DNA of 64,000 bases, from assembly GCF_000499845.2 (NCBI RefSeq), contig NC_023749.2:9654013-9718012 (forward strand), written 5' to 3'. Below the pieces are notes generated by a model that did not search any database, was not told the DNA's origin, and saw only the letters and a program-made list of their open reading frames with translations. Shown in pieces: positions 35,610 through 46,300 of the stretch (position 1 is its first letter; every line of letters begins with the position of its first letter). Made by a program: the position numbers and the translations under genes. The DNA is from Phaseolus vulgaris. Taxonomy: Eukaryota > Streptophyta > Magnoliopsida > Fabales > Fabaceae.

Positions 35610-35708
35610 CTCAAACTCATCTCTTCATTGTGATGCTAACCGAGCAAGTGCGCTAGGGCGGTCGGCCGTTACTTGCGATGGTAATCGAGCAAGTTAATTT
35701 GGACGATC

Positions 35709-35960
35709 GAGCCGAGAGAGGTGTTGGCAGGGTATGCCGGTTAAGGCTTCGTCCAGACCAAACCTGGGGGTCGGTCTCGACAGGGTATGCCGGTTAAGGC
35801 TTCATCCAGACCGAGCCGAGAGAGGTGTTGGTAGGGTATGCCGGTTAAGGCTTCGTCCAGACCAAACCTGGGAGTTGGTCTCGGCAGAGTATGCCGGTTA
35901 AGGCTTCATCCAGACCGAGCCGAGAGAGGTGTTGGCAGGGTATGTCGGTTAAGGTACTGG
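35709..35960. repeat. 104-bp tandem repeat, ~2.4 units, each of two similar halves
   Basis: Units start at GAGCCGAGAGAGGTGTTGG (35709, 35813, 35917), an exact 104-bp spacing. Within each unit the segment GGGTATGCCGGTTAAGGCTT occurs twice about 52 bp apart. The array lies between the RNase H block and the Sirevirus break. Confidence 0.93.
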
Positions 35961-36968
35961 ATAGAGAGGTGTTGGTCGGCCTTGCATATACCGTCCGTAA
36001 GGTACTGGATGACGGGTATCATCCAGTTCTCGGCCTCGGCCTCGGTCTCTTCTATAGCCAGGAATTCGGCCTCGCCCTCCGTCACGCTGGGGTGCCTCAA
36101 CCATATTTGTATGACTGACCTCTGGTGGCTCTTCTTCTTGGTGACCGACAGCTTGGAGAGGATGTCGGCCCTTTTATTGTCCTCCTTCGGTATGTGCTCC
36201 AAGGGTGCTTTGCTGAAGCGGACGATACTGCTTTTGGCCGCGTGGTAGTACCGCTGCAGTAAAGGTTCCTTTACTTCGTACTCTCCATTGACTTGGCCAA
36301 CCATTACCTGGGAGTCGCTTTTGCATGTGACTTCGCGTGCTCCCATGTCGTAGACTAGGTTCAGCCCGGCAAGCAGGGCCTCGTACTCGGCCTGGTTGTT
36401 GGTCGCCCGAAATCCAAACTGAAGAGCTTGCTCTAGGAAGAGGTCACCCGATCCCTCCAAGACGACTCCAGCTCCACTCGGTGTGTAGGGTATATCGAAC
36501 TCGGAGAGTTCAACTGACCAGCCTATCATCCTCCCTGCAAGGTCCGACTTAGATAAAATTTTAAAAATAGCGTAGTCGATTCTTACAATTATGGAGTGAT
36601 TCTGGAAGTAGGGGCGCATCCGTCTTGCCGTGAGGACCAGGGCGAGGGCCACCTTCTCAATCATTTGGTATCTGGTTTCGGCCGAGTGGAGGGTTCGGCT
36701 AATGAAGTACACCGGTCGCTCCTCGCCCTCGATTTCCTGTACCAGTGTAGTGCTGACTGCTTCTTCCGAGACTTCCGGGTATACCAGGATCGAGTGGTCA
36801 GGTATCAGCTTCTGGATGACGGCCGGAGATGTCAGGAATTCTTTGAATTGTTTAAAGATTTCCTTAGACGAATTTTTTTCCTTTTCGAAGTAGTTGGACC
36901 ATCGGCCTCGTCCTCTCGGCCAAGCGGGGGACGAATCGAGAAAGGGCGGTCAGTCGCCCTAAGAGTTG
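35906..36968 (-). pseudogene. Tat pol: RT-connection, RNase H and second RNase H
   Basis: From the region after RT the frame shifts into 36712-35906. It shows the gypsy RNase H end (VYFISRTLHSAETRYQMIEK-like start, ALALVLTARRMRPYF), then an apparent internal deletion at about 36480. It re-enters within the archaeal-type RNase H domain at SGAGVVLEGSGDLFLEQALQ, ATNNQAEYEALLAGL, CKSDSQVMVGQVNGEYE and the EDNKRADILSKL helix. Two RNase H domains in tandem are typical of the Tat lineage. The frame ends inside the 104-bp repeats, with no integrase HHCC or DDE motif after it. Confidence 0.82.
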
Positions 36969-37805
36969 TTATACCTCCTTCACGTTGTTTGGACTCCTCA
37001 TGCTGAGTATGGCCTGACATTTGTCGAGGTTGGCCTTTATTCCTCGGTGGGTGAGCATGAAACCTAGGAACGTCCCTCCCTCCACCCCGAAAGTGCATTT
37101 TTCGGGGTTGAGCTTCATGTTAACTCCCCTAAGGGCCCTGAAGACCTCGTCCAGGTCCTTCAGATGTTGCTCGAACGAGTCAGACTTCACGACTATGTCG
37201 TCCACGTATACTTCTACCGCCCGGCCAATTAGGCCTTTGAAGATTTTGTCCATGAGGCGCTGATAGGTTGCCCCTGCATTCTTAAGGCCGAACGGCATGA
37301 CCTCGTAATAGTAGTTAGCGTCGGCCGTCATGAAGGCTGTTTTTTCCTTGTCCCTGGGGTGCATGCTTATCTGGTTATAGCCAGAGTAAGCGCCCAGGAA
37401 GCTCATAATTTTATGGTCGGCCGCCCCGTCCACGAGCCGGTCAATGTTTGGGAGAGGGTAGGCGTCCTTCGGACATGCGCTGTTGATGTTTCTGTAGTCG
37501 ACGCACATCCTCCAGTTACCGTTCGGTTTGGTGACCATGACAACGTTAGCCAGCCATGTCGTGTATCGGGCCTCCCTTATGAACCCAGCCGAGAGGAGCT
37601 TGCCGACCTCCTCCTTCGTCGCGCGTCGCTTTTCGTCGCCCAAGTCCCTTTTCTTCTGGGAGATCGGGCGGGCATCTTTGAATATTGATAACCGGTGGGT
37701 GATGACATCCGAGCTCACCCCCGGCATGTCGGCCGGCATCCATGCGAACATGTCGATATTATTTTTCAGCACGGCATGCAGGATCTCGGTCTCGGCCGCT
37801 GCCAA
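36969..37805 (-). pseudogene. Tat pol: Ty3/gypsy reverse transcriptase
   Basis: A 278-codon open frame with the RT core in order: DMFAWMPADMPGVSSDVITH at the start, KEEVGKLLSAGFIREARYTT, WRMCVDYRNINSACPKDAYP, FLGAYSGYNQISMHPRDKEK, MPFGLKNAGATYQRLMDKIF, the catalytic YVDDIVVKS box, then LNPEKCTFGVEGGTFLGFML. Catalytic aspartates are present. It would copy the element RNA inside gag particles, but the polyprotein is broken on both sides. Confidence 0.92.
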
Positions 37806-38060
37806 GGTTGTTCCTACAGTCGTGTTGTGCCTACAGCCGTGCTGTGCTCTTCGTCGAGGAGGGAGACTCTCCTTAGCTCTTTTCTTGCCTCCAGCCTGTC
37901 CTCGGTCTCAGGGATCGAAGTCCACCAAAGCCACGGTTGGCTCGACCTTTCTCGGTCGGTCTTTCTTGGGGGAGCGGTCTTTTCGGGAGAACTTTCTCAT
38001 CTTGAGAGGAGAGGTGTCGGCCCTCAAAGGCTTCACCCGGAGGCTTTCGGCGTAGCACTC

Positions 38061-38510
38061 TCATGCTTCTTTCTGGTCTACGTGGACCGTGAGGATGTCC
38101 CCTGTCCTCGAAGGGAACTTCATTGCGAGGTGAGGGGTTGATACTATGGCCATCAACCGGTTGATGGATGGTCGGCCGAGAAGGATGTTGTAGGAGGTGT
38201 TGGCGTCGATGACCAGGTATCGGATTTTGATGGTCCTGATGTTCTTCCCTTCTCCGAAGATGGTGTATAACTCGATGTAACCCTTGGTACCCACCCTCTC
38301 GCCCGATAATCCTACTACGTGGTCGTCGTATGACATCATCTCGGTCTCGGCTATCCTCATGGCCTTGAAAGTTTTTCAGTAGAGGATATCTATCGAACTC
38401 CCCTGGTCCACGAGGGTCTTCCGTATGGTGAATCGGTTTATATCGACCGCTATTACCATCGAGTCGTCCTGCTGGCGATAGTCTACACCCTTAAAGTCCT
38501 CGTCCGTGAA
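38061..38510 (-). pseudogene. Tat aspartic protease (retropepsin-like) region
   Basis: Two frames joined by a stop at 38376 encode the protease. The first has DFKGVDYRQQDDSMVIAVDI, a TLVDQGSSIDILY active-site segment with Gln in place of the usual D-S/T-G second residue, common in this lineage. The second (38360-38061) has the YIELYTIFGEGKN strand, RYLVIDANTSYNILLGRPSI (flap/ILGR motif) and HLAMKFPSRTGDI. It would cleave the gag-pol precursor. Broken by the stop. Confidence 0.75.
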
Positions 38511-38639
38511 GGTGATGGGTGGCATCCTCAGTCGGAATGTTACTGTGTTTACGTGATGTACCGCCCAGAGGTGCTTTTTCCGGGCGTTGTTCGTGCTTCC
38601 TCTCCCGGCGAAGCCTCCGGCTATAGTGTTGATAACCTC

Positions 38640-39888
38640 TCGGTTACCTCTCATATCGGCCTCCCTGGGGGGGATCGTCCCTTCGTGGGGGGTTGTCCCT
38701 TGCAGGCTGTCGGTCGCCTCTGTTATCTTGGTGATTCCGGCCGTGATGAGACGCCCGACGGGGTGGGTCTCGGCCATTCCTGACGAAACGGCAGAGATGC
38801 CCAGCCTGGATAAGTTCCTTGATCTTATCCTTAAGGGCTTGACACTCCTCGGTTGAGTGTCCGGTGTTTTGGTGGTACCGACACTGCTTCCCCCGGTCGG
38901 CATTATTTAGGCTGACCATTTTTCTTGGAGGAGGGATCAATTCGGCGTTGAGGGCCTCGTCCAAAATCCTCCCCCTCTCGGTCGTCAGGGGTGTGTATCT
39001 TGAGAACCGGATCGGCCGGTCTCGGTTGTCTCGGCGTCGGTCATTTCTTTGACCCGACCGCCCCTGACGGTCTTTTTCTTCCTTTTTTTTCTTCCCGTCG
39101 GCCTCAGCACGGGCCTGATTGCGGAATTCTCGGAGCTCTTCCAACTACATATACTTAGCAGCTCTCTTTCTCAACTCGTCCAAGTTGTCGTCCGGCTGCA
39201 TGCACAGGTTGTCGGCGAAGGGCCCCGGACGAAGGATTGTCAGCATGTGGTGCATGGCAACGTCCGGGCTCGGATTTTGGATGCTCATTGCCACCTTGTT
39301 GAACCTATCCACAAAAGTTCTCAGTGATTCGCCCTTCTCCTCGCGAATGCCTACCAGGGCGATGGAGGTCAGATGGTGCGGCGGGCTGGTCGCAAACTAA
39401 GTTTCAAACTTTGCGACGAGCGTGGCAAAGCTATCGATGGAGTTGGGTGAGAGCTTGGTGAACCAACTAAGGGTTGCACTCTTCAAGGATGTGGGGAACA
39501 TTCGGCATAACACGGCGTCGTCCGAGGTGTAGAGACTCATATGGGTGGTGTAGGCGTCCATATGCTCGTCCGGATTGGTCGACCCGTCATATCGGTCTCG
39601 GTTGAAACCCTTCCATTTCTCAGGCAGTGGGACTTCGATGATGTTGTTGGTAAAGGGGTGTCGGCGGTTTGAGTCGACCGTTAGGGTCGTCCGGGTGGAT
39701 CTCATTAAGCACGACTCGTCGCCCATCTCGGTTTCCCGGGGAGGGGGTCGGCCTCTCGTCCCCTCGGCCACATCTGGGTTGTGGGGAGAGGTGTAGGACT
39801 TGCCGACAACATTCGTCGGTGGGACAGAGGGTCCTACCTCCCCCAGCTTTTTCTTCATCTCTTCGTTCTCCCTACGGAGAACTTGCAA
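38640..39888 (-). pseudogene. Tat gag (retrotransposon gag domain and nucleocapsid-like segment)
   Basis: The frame 39888-39397 has a coiled N-terminus (MQVLRRENEEMKKKLGEVG), then the gag capsid core (VPLPEKWKGFNRDRYDGSTN, YTSDDAVLCRMFPTSLKSAT, LSWFTKLSPNSIDSFATLVA). After a stop at 39397 it continues to 38644 with a basic Lys/Arg-rich linker and a CRYHQNTGHSTEECQALKDK knuckle-like segment. It would assemble virus-like particles in the cytoplasm. At least two stops interrupt it. Confidence 0.85.
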
Positions 39889-40051
39889 CTCCTACTCGTT
39901 TTTCTGAGCAGCCTCCTCGGCTTTTCTTCTCATCTCGGCCATCTCTCTTTGGAGAGACAACAGCAGCATTGTCTGGTCGGCTTCGGTCATTCTTTTCATG
40001 CTTCTGGTTGAGACCATCTACTTTTTTCCTTCAACTAGTTTCCCTCGGCCC

Positions 40052-40067
40052 CACGGTGGGCGCCAAT
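40052..40067 (-). other. Primer binding site of the - strand Tat element
   Basis: Directly after the 5' LTR, separated by two bases or fewer, the - strand reads TTGGCGCCCACCGTGGGG, a PBS form frequent in plant gypsy elements. The tRNA partner was not determined. Confidence 0.6.
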
Positions 40068-40690
40068 TGTTCCTGCTAGGGAGATGGGACCTAGAGAACT
40101 ATTGAAGTCTTCTTCTCCTTCCTTCGGTCGGTCAGGTGACTGGGTGGTGAGCTGGGATTCTTCTCGTCCTCTTGCTTCTCCTTCGGCACTCGACCTCAGC
40201 TAAACACCGGATGGTGGGGGTACCTGCGAAGGCACTCCGACGCTCAAGTCAGTAAAGCGGGTGGTCAGCTCCCAGGTAGATGAACAGTAATAAATGACAT
40301 ACCTTACTCCTTGGAATGTGTGCTATTTATATTATTCTAATAGACCTACCATGTTGGGCCCGTTTATCGAGGTGGATACCGCTTAGGGTTGCATTATCTA
40401 ATTCTTAATGATAGATTAACTTCACTGATCTTGGTTTGAACGTTAACTGTAATAGGGGTCGGCCGTCGGCCAGGTTCTCATGGTATGGGTCGGCCATCGG
40501 CCAAATCTCAGTGGTCTCGGCCAAGTCTTCTAAGGTCTCGGCCAGGTCTTCTAAGGTCTCGGTCGGGTGGGTCATCGACCTTGTCACCCCGGCCAAATCT
40601 CTTAAGTCTCAGCCAGGTTCCCCTGGTCTCGGTCAAGTCGACTCGGCCTCGGGCAGCCAGGTGGACCTCGGCCTCGCCCATACCAGTACA
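40068..40690 (-). repeat. 5' LTR of the - strand Tat element, 623 bp
   Basis: Same boundaries as the 3' LTR (TGTTCC...AGTACA on the + strand). It is 21 bp longer because GGCCAAGTCTTCTAAGGTCTC is duplicated (about 40517-40560). TATTTATATTATTC near 40325 is a candidate AT-rich core. Short frames seen inside it are not genes. Confidence 0.92.
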
Positions 40691-41130
40691 ATTTCATTTA
40701 AACCATTTATGGCATATGAATTTATTCTCTTCTAAAAGACTCATTAAGTATGTTCCTACTAACATCTAATCCACTCGAATCGGATCAGGGTAAGTCCAAA
40801 CATTCATACCGTGTGACTATAAGCGGTCACAGTGTGTATGAACTCCCTCTTCAACTTCTCACTAACTGATATCTTAGTTTATGTGACTTGGATCATCAAT
40901 GAAGTTAGAGGATCTCTGCTCATAGGCTTTTTATACCAAAACACGACATCTCATAAATTATCTCGAATGTATGATATCAAGTTCAAGCAAGTTTTCATCA
41001 ATCACATACAACACATATCAATCACTCATACATCATTGAAGATTTCTCAAATCAATCACATATATATCTCAAATTCATACTCATATAAACTCATAATCAA
41101 ATTCAGTTTAACTAACTTTATGAGCTAACA
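40691..41130. repeat. Repeat flank right of the Tat element
   Basis: ATTTCATTTAAACC and CATATGAATTTATTCTCTTC continue the series seen at 30025-30110, showing the interrupted target. A small inverted repeat TGTGAC...GTCACA (about 40811-40832) follows, then CA-rich sequence with tandem ATCAATCACATA/TCA motifs. No gene. Confidence 0.5.
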
Positions 41131-42770
41131 TACATACAATTACTAGATTAACTTATTATCTAAATCAGTTATCTAAGGTTTTATTAAAAAAATAAATATA
41201 GATAGTTTATTTTATTTGAAATTCTTTATTCTAGTAAAATCTTTAACTTCAATAGAAAAATCATTACATAATCCAGAGACTCTCTTTAAAAAAAATCTGA
41301 TCGAATAAAAATGTAGTTTGATTCTCCTAATGAAGAATGTGATTAAGTTTAGAAATAAATGAATTATGAGAGAGAAATTAAAGAGAGATAGAAAAGGGAA
41401 AGAGAGAGAAAAAGAAATGGTGAGTGGGGTGGGGCGTTTACGATCTCATAGTGCTTCTGTTATAAAATGAATTATACCAAAGGAATAAGTTAGAACTTAT
41501 TTTTAAGGGTTTCTCGAAAGTCTTTTTAAATAATAAAAACCAATTTCTTGACTATAAAAGTAAAACTATTACCGTTTATAAATCTCGTTTAATCCATAAT
41601 TATTATCATAACATAAATAAGTTTAAGTTTAAGTTTAAGTATAATGATGAAGGGTTAAGACGGATGAATTTTATTTATTTTTGTTAAATGTCAAAATTTA
41701 AAGTTTTCTATTTTTTTAAAGTATTTCTTATGAAACAATAGATAAAGAATGTATTTTTAATTTCATTTTTATACATTGTTGATGGAGAGCACGAAAATAA
41801 CTTATCATAAAAATCCAAATCAAAGGGTAGAGTATTTGGACAAACAAAAATTATAATATTTTTATTTTATACTGATTTTTAGTTAAATCTCTGCATTATA
41901 CTTAAGTCTTCTGTATTTATTTGTTCTTACAAAAATCCACTTTACTTATTTAGTTATTGTATTTTAAAAAAAAATTCTCTTTTTAATTAAAATATTAAAT
42001 TTAAGTTTTGAAGAGTTCACGCCAACTAAAAAAAAAGTATAATATATAAGAAGATATAAAGTTTTATAAGATTTATTTATAAGAATAAATTATATATAAA
42101 ATCTACTTTATTAATAGTAGTAAAACTATACCAGGAAAAATGTTTAATTATCTTATTGTATATATTAACGTGTATACTGGTGGAGTTGAGATTCCAAAAT
42201 TATTTTATTATATTCAATATAATTCAGTATTGGATTGGCACAATTGGATTATAAATAGTAAAATAAAAATAAAAATTATAATTTTAAAATATTACTTTAT
42301 ATTTTTTTAATTTTTTAAATTATATTATACTATTAATATTTGAAGAAATTTAATATTTTTAAAAAAATATTTGAGTAATAGAATAATAAATTAAATAAAA
42401 TAAAAATTATATTACTACTAATATTAATAATATTTAGTTATTTTAATCACATGAGTTAATTAAATTTAATTCAATAAAAAAAAAATTATCTAAGTTGGGA
42501 AAATTAATTAAGATTGTCGAATGATAATCTAATAATAATCATGAGTAATGGCGTGAATATTGCATCTTTGTGACATGATCATTAGCATATATATATGGAT
42601 ATAATAATAATATGACCAATATTTTTTAATGAATATTGACAGTGTAAATTAAAAGTAGAAGGTTTAAAAATATTGAAAACGAAAACTAAAAATTTGCAAC
42701 ACGCTTTGAAATTCTTTTACGTACAATGGGGTCTTGGTAACTTGATGACGTATGCAATTACGTATATCCT
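41131..42770. other. AT-rich spacer, no gene seen
   Basis: No coding signal. A short (AAGTTT)4 run lies at 41617-41640. Confidence 0.4.
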
Positions 42771-43311
42771 CGCATGTGCTTACATATGATATACATAGGA
42801 AGTAAACAGATAAATTATAATACTAATAATGTTATTAATAATAATTTTATTAATTTTAATAAAAATAATTTTAATAACATAATATTAATTATAATTTATT
42901 TAATAATATTAATAGTAATATTATTATTAATGATAATAATTATAATAATATTAAAAATATTTAATAAGGTTAATAGTATTAATAATGTTATTAACAATAA
43001 TAATGTTATTAATAATATTATTTAAATTATTTAATTAATATTTTTATTTTAATACATATAGTAATATAAAATAAAATTATTATTATTATCTTCATTATTA
43101 GGACATCAAATTAATAAATTAATATTTTTATTTTAATATATATTACTATAAAATAGGATTATTAGTATTACTATATATTATCATAAATTATTTATTAATA
43201 ATAAAAAAGTATTAATATTATTATAATAAATATTTTTATTAGTAGTAGTATCATAATTATTAATATTATTATTATTATCATAATTATTAATATTATTATT
43301 ATTATCATAAC

Positions 43312-43350
<39 letters not shown>

Positions 43351-43560
43351 GTGAAATTGTTAAATTGATTTTTTCATTTTATTATGTATCTATATAAAAT
43401 ACAATTATTAGTATTATAATTATAAAAAAATATTAAAAGTAAGAAAAATACTATTATTATCGTAATTATTTTTATTATTTTTAGAATTATTATTATTACC
43501 TTAATTAATATTATTATTATGGAACTTGTTAGATAGATATTATCATATTGATTAGCAATA
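42771..43560. repeat. AAT/ATT-rich simple-sequence region
   Basis: Nearly pure A/T with interrupted ATT/AAT trinucleotides; the longest clean run is (TAT)13 at 43312-43350. The 83-codon all-Asn/Ile frame at 42774 is a by-product. Confidence 0.9.
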
Positions 43561-44072
43561 AATTATCAATAAATATAAATTAGTGTCAAATTATCAATCA
43601 ATATTGATTGACGTTCAATTATGATGAATTTTTTGTTGTGCATTTCGTAAAATAAATAAAAAAAACATGTTGGTAAAATTAAAGTACAATCCGATCATAA
43701 TTTTTCATTGATAAATCTAAATATTTTTGTTGTAATTGATGTAGTGATTGTGTCTCTTCTAACAAGTTTAAAAAATACAAAACACATTCTTTCACGCTAA
43801 AATGTAGTTGCATGATCTCATTTGTTCCAGAATTCATGCACTACAACCATAGTATTCACTTGAGTAATTAAATTGTCACTATCCCTTTTGGATGATGAGA
43901 GAAATTTGTCCATACACTGCTTTAATTGTATTCGGGATGACAAAATGTGACGGACCAGTTCATTGAAAAAAACGTGAGTTGTCAACCTGATGGTCTGTTT
44001 AAGCCCATCTTGCATAATTCACAGCCCGCACGGATCAAGTGTGGGACGGACTGGTTTGCATGACCATGTTAC
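43561..44072. other. Possible hAT-derived remnant
   Basis: On the - strand a 65-codon frame (43818-44015) includes FNELVRHILSSRIQLKQCMD but no firm family match. To its right CAGCCCGCACGGATCAAGTG and GGACTGGTTTGCATGACC resemble subterminal GC-rich repeats of hAT elements. Weak evidence. Confidence 0.25.
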
Positions 44073-44120
44073 TACTTAAGTGCAATAACATCATAGTACT
44101 TAAGTGCAATAACATCATAG
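44073..44120. repeat. Perfect 24-bp tandem duplication
   Basis: TACTTAAGTGCAATAACATC plus four bases is present twice, at 44073 and 44097, without differences. Confidence 0.95.
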
Positions 44121-46300
44121 AAGACATTTCTTAAACAACAATAAATATATTCATAAATTTAATACCAATTTTATTTCTACATCCTTTCAATGTAACAACT
44201 ATATGATTAGAAAAGTTCATATTAATTGTAAATACTATATATATACTTTATATTACTTAAAATCACATGCAAAGTTATACCTATAAACTTAACTACCATA
44301 TATTTCACACGTCATTAAGTGTCAATATTAACTTTCTTTACTTGAAGGTAGTATACAAACTAAAGAAATATTCACTCACTACTTTCAAAAATTATACACC
44401 ATTATCATCTTTCATTTACAAACATTCAAAGAAAATAAATAAAAAATGAAATCTTTAATAGGGTTTTAACTACCAAGACCACAACTTTGATCAATTTAAA
44501 TTAATTTTCAACTTTTTATCTTCTCAATTGTATAATCTGTCTACATCACACGGTTTTGTTTATTCTCTAAACTTTTCCATTATTCATTTATATATATATA
44601 TATATAATTAGTATTTTCTCATGGAAAAAATATTTTTTTATTCTATGCAAATAAAAATTAATTATTTAATAAATTATTAACAATTATACTAATCATTTTC
44701 TTAAAATAATATAATTTTTCAAAGCTGTTTCAAATACATCTTATGCTAAAAGATTGTCCATGAGCAAGCATAATTTTTCATGATTTACTAAAAATTTAAA
44801 TATAGTTAATATTTTTGTGTAAACAAATATATAAAACTTTTTATTTAATACCTAGCTAGTTTATCTTTTATCATATCCAATTTAAATAAAGTGACACTTT
44901 TATTACTAATATTTTTTCGAAGTCATAGTTAATAAATATTTGTTAATGTCTTAATTGGCCCTTCCTTCAATACTTGACTCCATCCCTTGTAATGATGTAT
45001 AATTAATCTTATACTCTTAAAATGTTGAATAAATAATTTTTGTTTTATCTAAAAAAATAAATTTCATGTTTTTGACAAGGTGCCCCCGAATTCAAAACTA
45101 GAATCTCAATTGCAAATAAAAAAAGTCAACACACGTGAAGTGGAATTAATGCAAATGTCAACTGTGTTAGATTCAATGTTTTTCAATCTTACATTATTAG
45201 TTATGAGGCCAAAAAGAAAAATAAGAGGAAACTTCACACACTGATATATTTTTATTTAATTAAAGAGAAAAAAAATATTCTTAAAGCAAAAATTATGAAA
45301 TTACCTCAGTGTTTTATTTTTTGCTTTAATTTTTTATAGAAAATAATAAATAATAATTCTCATTAATGATTTAATTTCTCATAAAAAATAAAAAATACTT
45401 TTTTAGTATTATCATAATTAGATCAATCATTCACTTGGAAAAAGGTGCTGGATTGACCCGTTACTAATTCAATTAGTTGGTGCGAATTGCATTAATCAAT
45501 ATATATTATTAAATTTTATAAATAATATATCTTTTTTACATAATATTTCGTCAAAAATTAATTTTACTTATCAAACTAAACAATTTATATTATATGTACA
45601 TGTAGGTCTAGAATAAAAATAGTTAATAAATAAAAGATCGTTATAACAATTATCAAAAAGTAAAAAGAGCAAAAAAACAAATGATCTGATATGAAGATTA
45701 AAATCAATTTTTAACATAAACTTGAGATAACAAAAGTATACTTAAACCTTACTTACAATTTATAAAAGTTGCTATTTTCCAATTCCACGCGATGATAAAT
45801 GTGTTTGGTGCGTCAACTTAGATTTGCGATGTTTATTTAAAAATTAATTATTTTTATACATAATAAGGAAAACCTTTGTGCACGATTTTTTTATTACACT
45901 ATTTTGTTTTAATGAGTTAAAACTTGATACTTTTATTAATTTTTTTATATTTTTTTAAATGATAATATATTATTAATTTATATTTAAATTTTAAATTTTA
46001 ATTTGAATGAAAATAATACTAGAGAAATAATATAAATTACATATTTAAACTAAAGAGGAAGAAAGAAAAAGTAACAACATCATGAAATATTGATTTGTGG
46101 AGTAATTTTAAGTGGATGAGTAGTTTATTTTTAATATTTTTTTCTTTGTTATGGTTTATACAATAGTGGTAAGGATTTAGAAAATAACTTTAGGGTAGAA
46201 GTGATATATTTTAAATTATACTTAAAATATTTTATTATTAAAATGAGAAGAATATATAAATGAAAAATTCAGTTATTCAGATTTATTTAAAAAAAATCAC
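44121..46300. other. AT-rich spacer, no gene seen
   Basis: No conserved coding sequence; a TA run lies at about 44588-44606. Confidence 0.4.

Larger units (their letters stand above)
31095..35635 (-). mobile_element. 3' half of a Sirevirus (Ty1/copia) nested in the Tat element
   Basis: Read on the - strand it holds the RT C-terminus and RNase H, an env-position ORF, a polypurine tract and a complete 3' LTR. Everything upstream of the RT C-terminus, including gag, integrase and 5' LTR, is missing. The break at about 35610-35635 joins directly to Tat sequence. A CTCAAACTCA(T)CTCTTCATTG repeat occurs just inside (about 35571) and at (about 35611) the junction. Confidence 0.82.
30175..40690 (-). 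mobile_element. Tat-type Ty3/gypsy retrotransposon, LTR to LTR, internally rearranged
   Basis: Two matching LTRs (30175-30776 and 40068-40690) enclose, on the - strand, gag, protease, RT and two RNase H domains in gypsy order. The presence of a second (archaeal-type) RNase H points to the Tat lineage. The flanks ATTTT (30170-30174) and ATTTC (40691-40695) are a 5-bp target duplication with one change. Integrase is absent. The stretch where it and the antisense ORF should be is occupied by a Sirevirus fragment (31095 to about 35635). All coding blocks carry stops or shifts. GC content is clearly above the surrounding DNA. Confidence 0.88.

Noticed and set aside
35838..36248. 136-codon + strand ORF
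   Set aside because: Translated from the 104-bp tandem repeats and from the antisense of RNase H.
37359..38141. Several + strand ORFs opposite Tat RT and protease
   Set aside because: Antisense shadows of the - strand pol genes in GC-rich DNA.
42774..43025. Asn/Ile-only 83-codon ORF
   Set aside because: Product of AAT/ATT simple sequence.
43818..44015. hAT transposase fragment
   Set aside because: Similarity is too vague to call coding; kept only as a low-confidence remnant.
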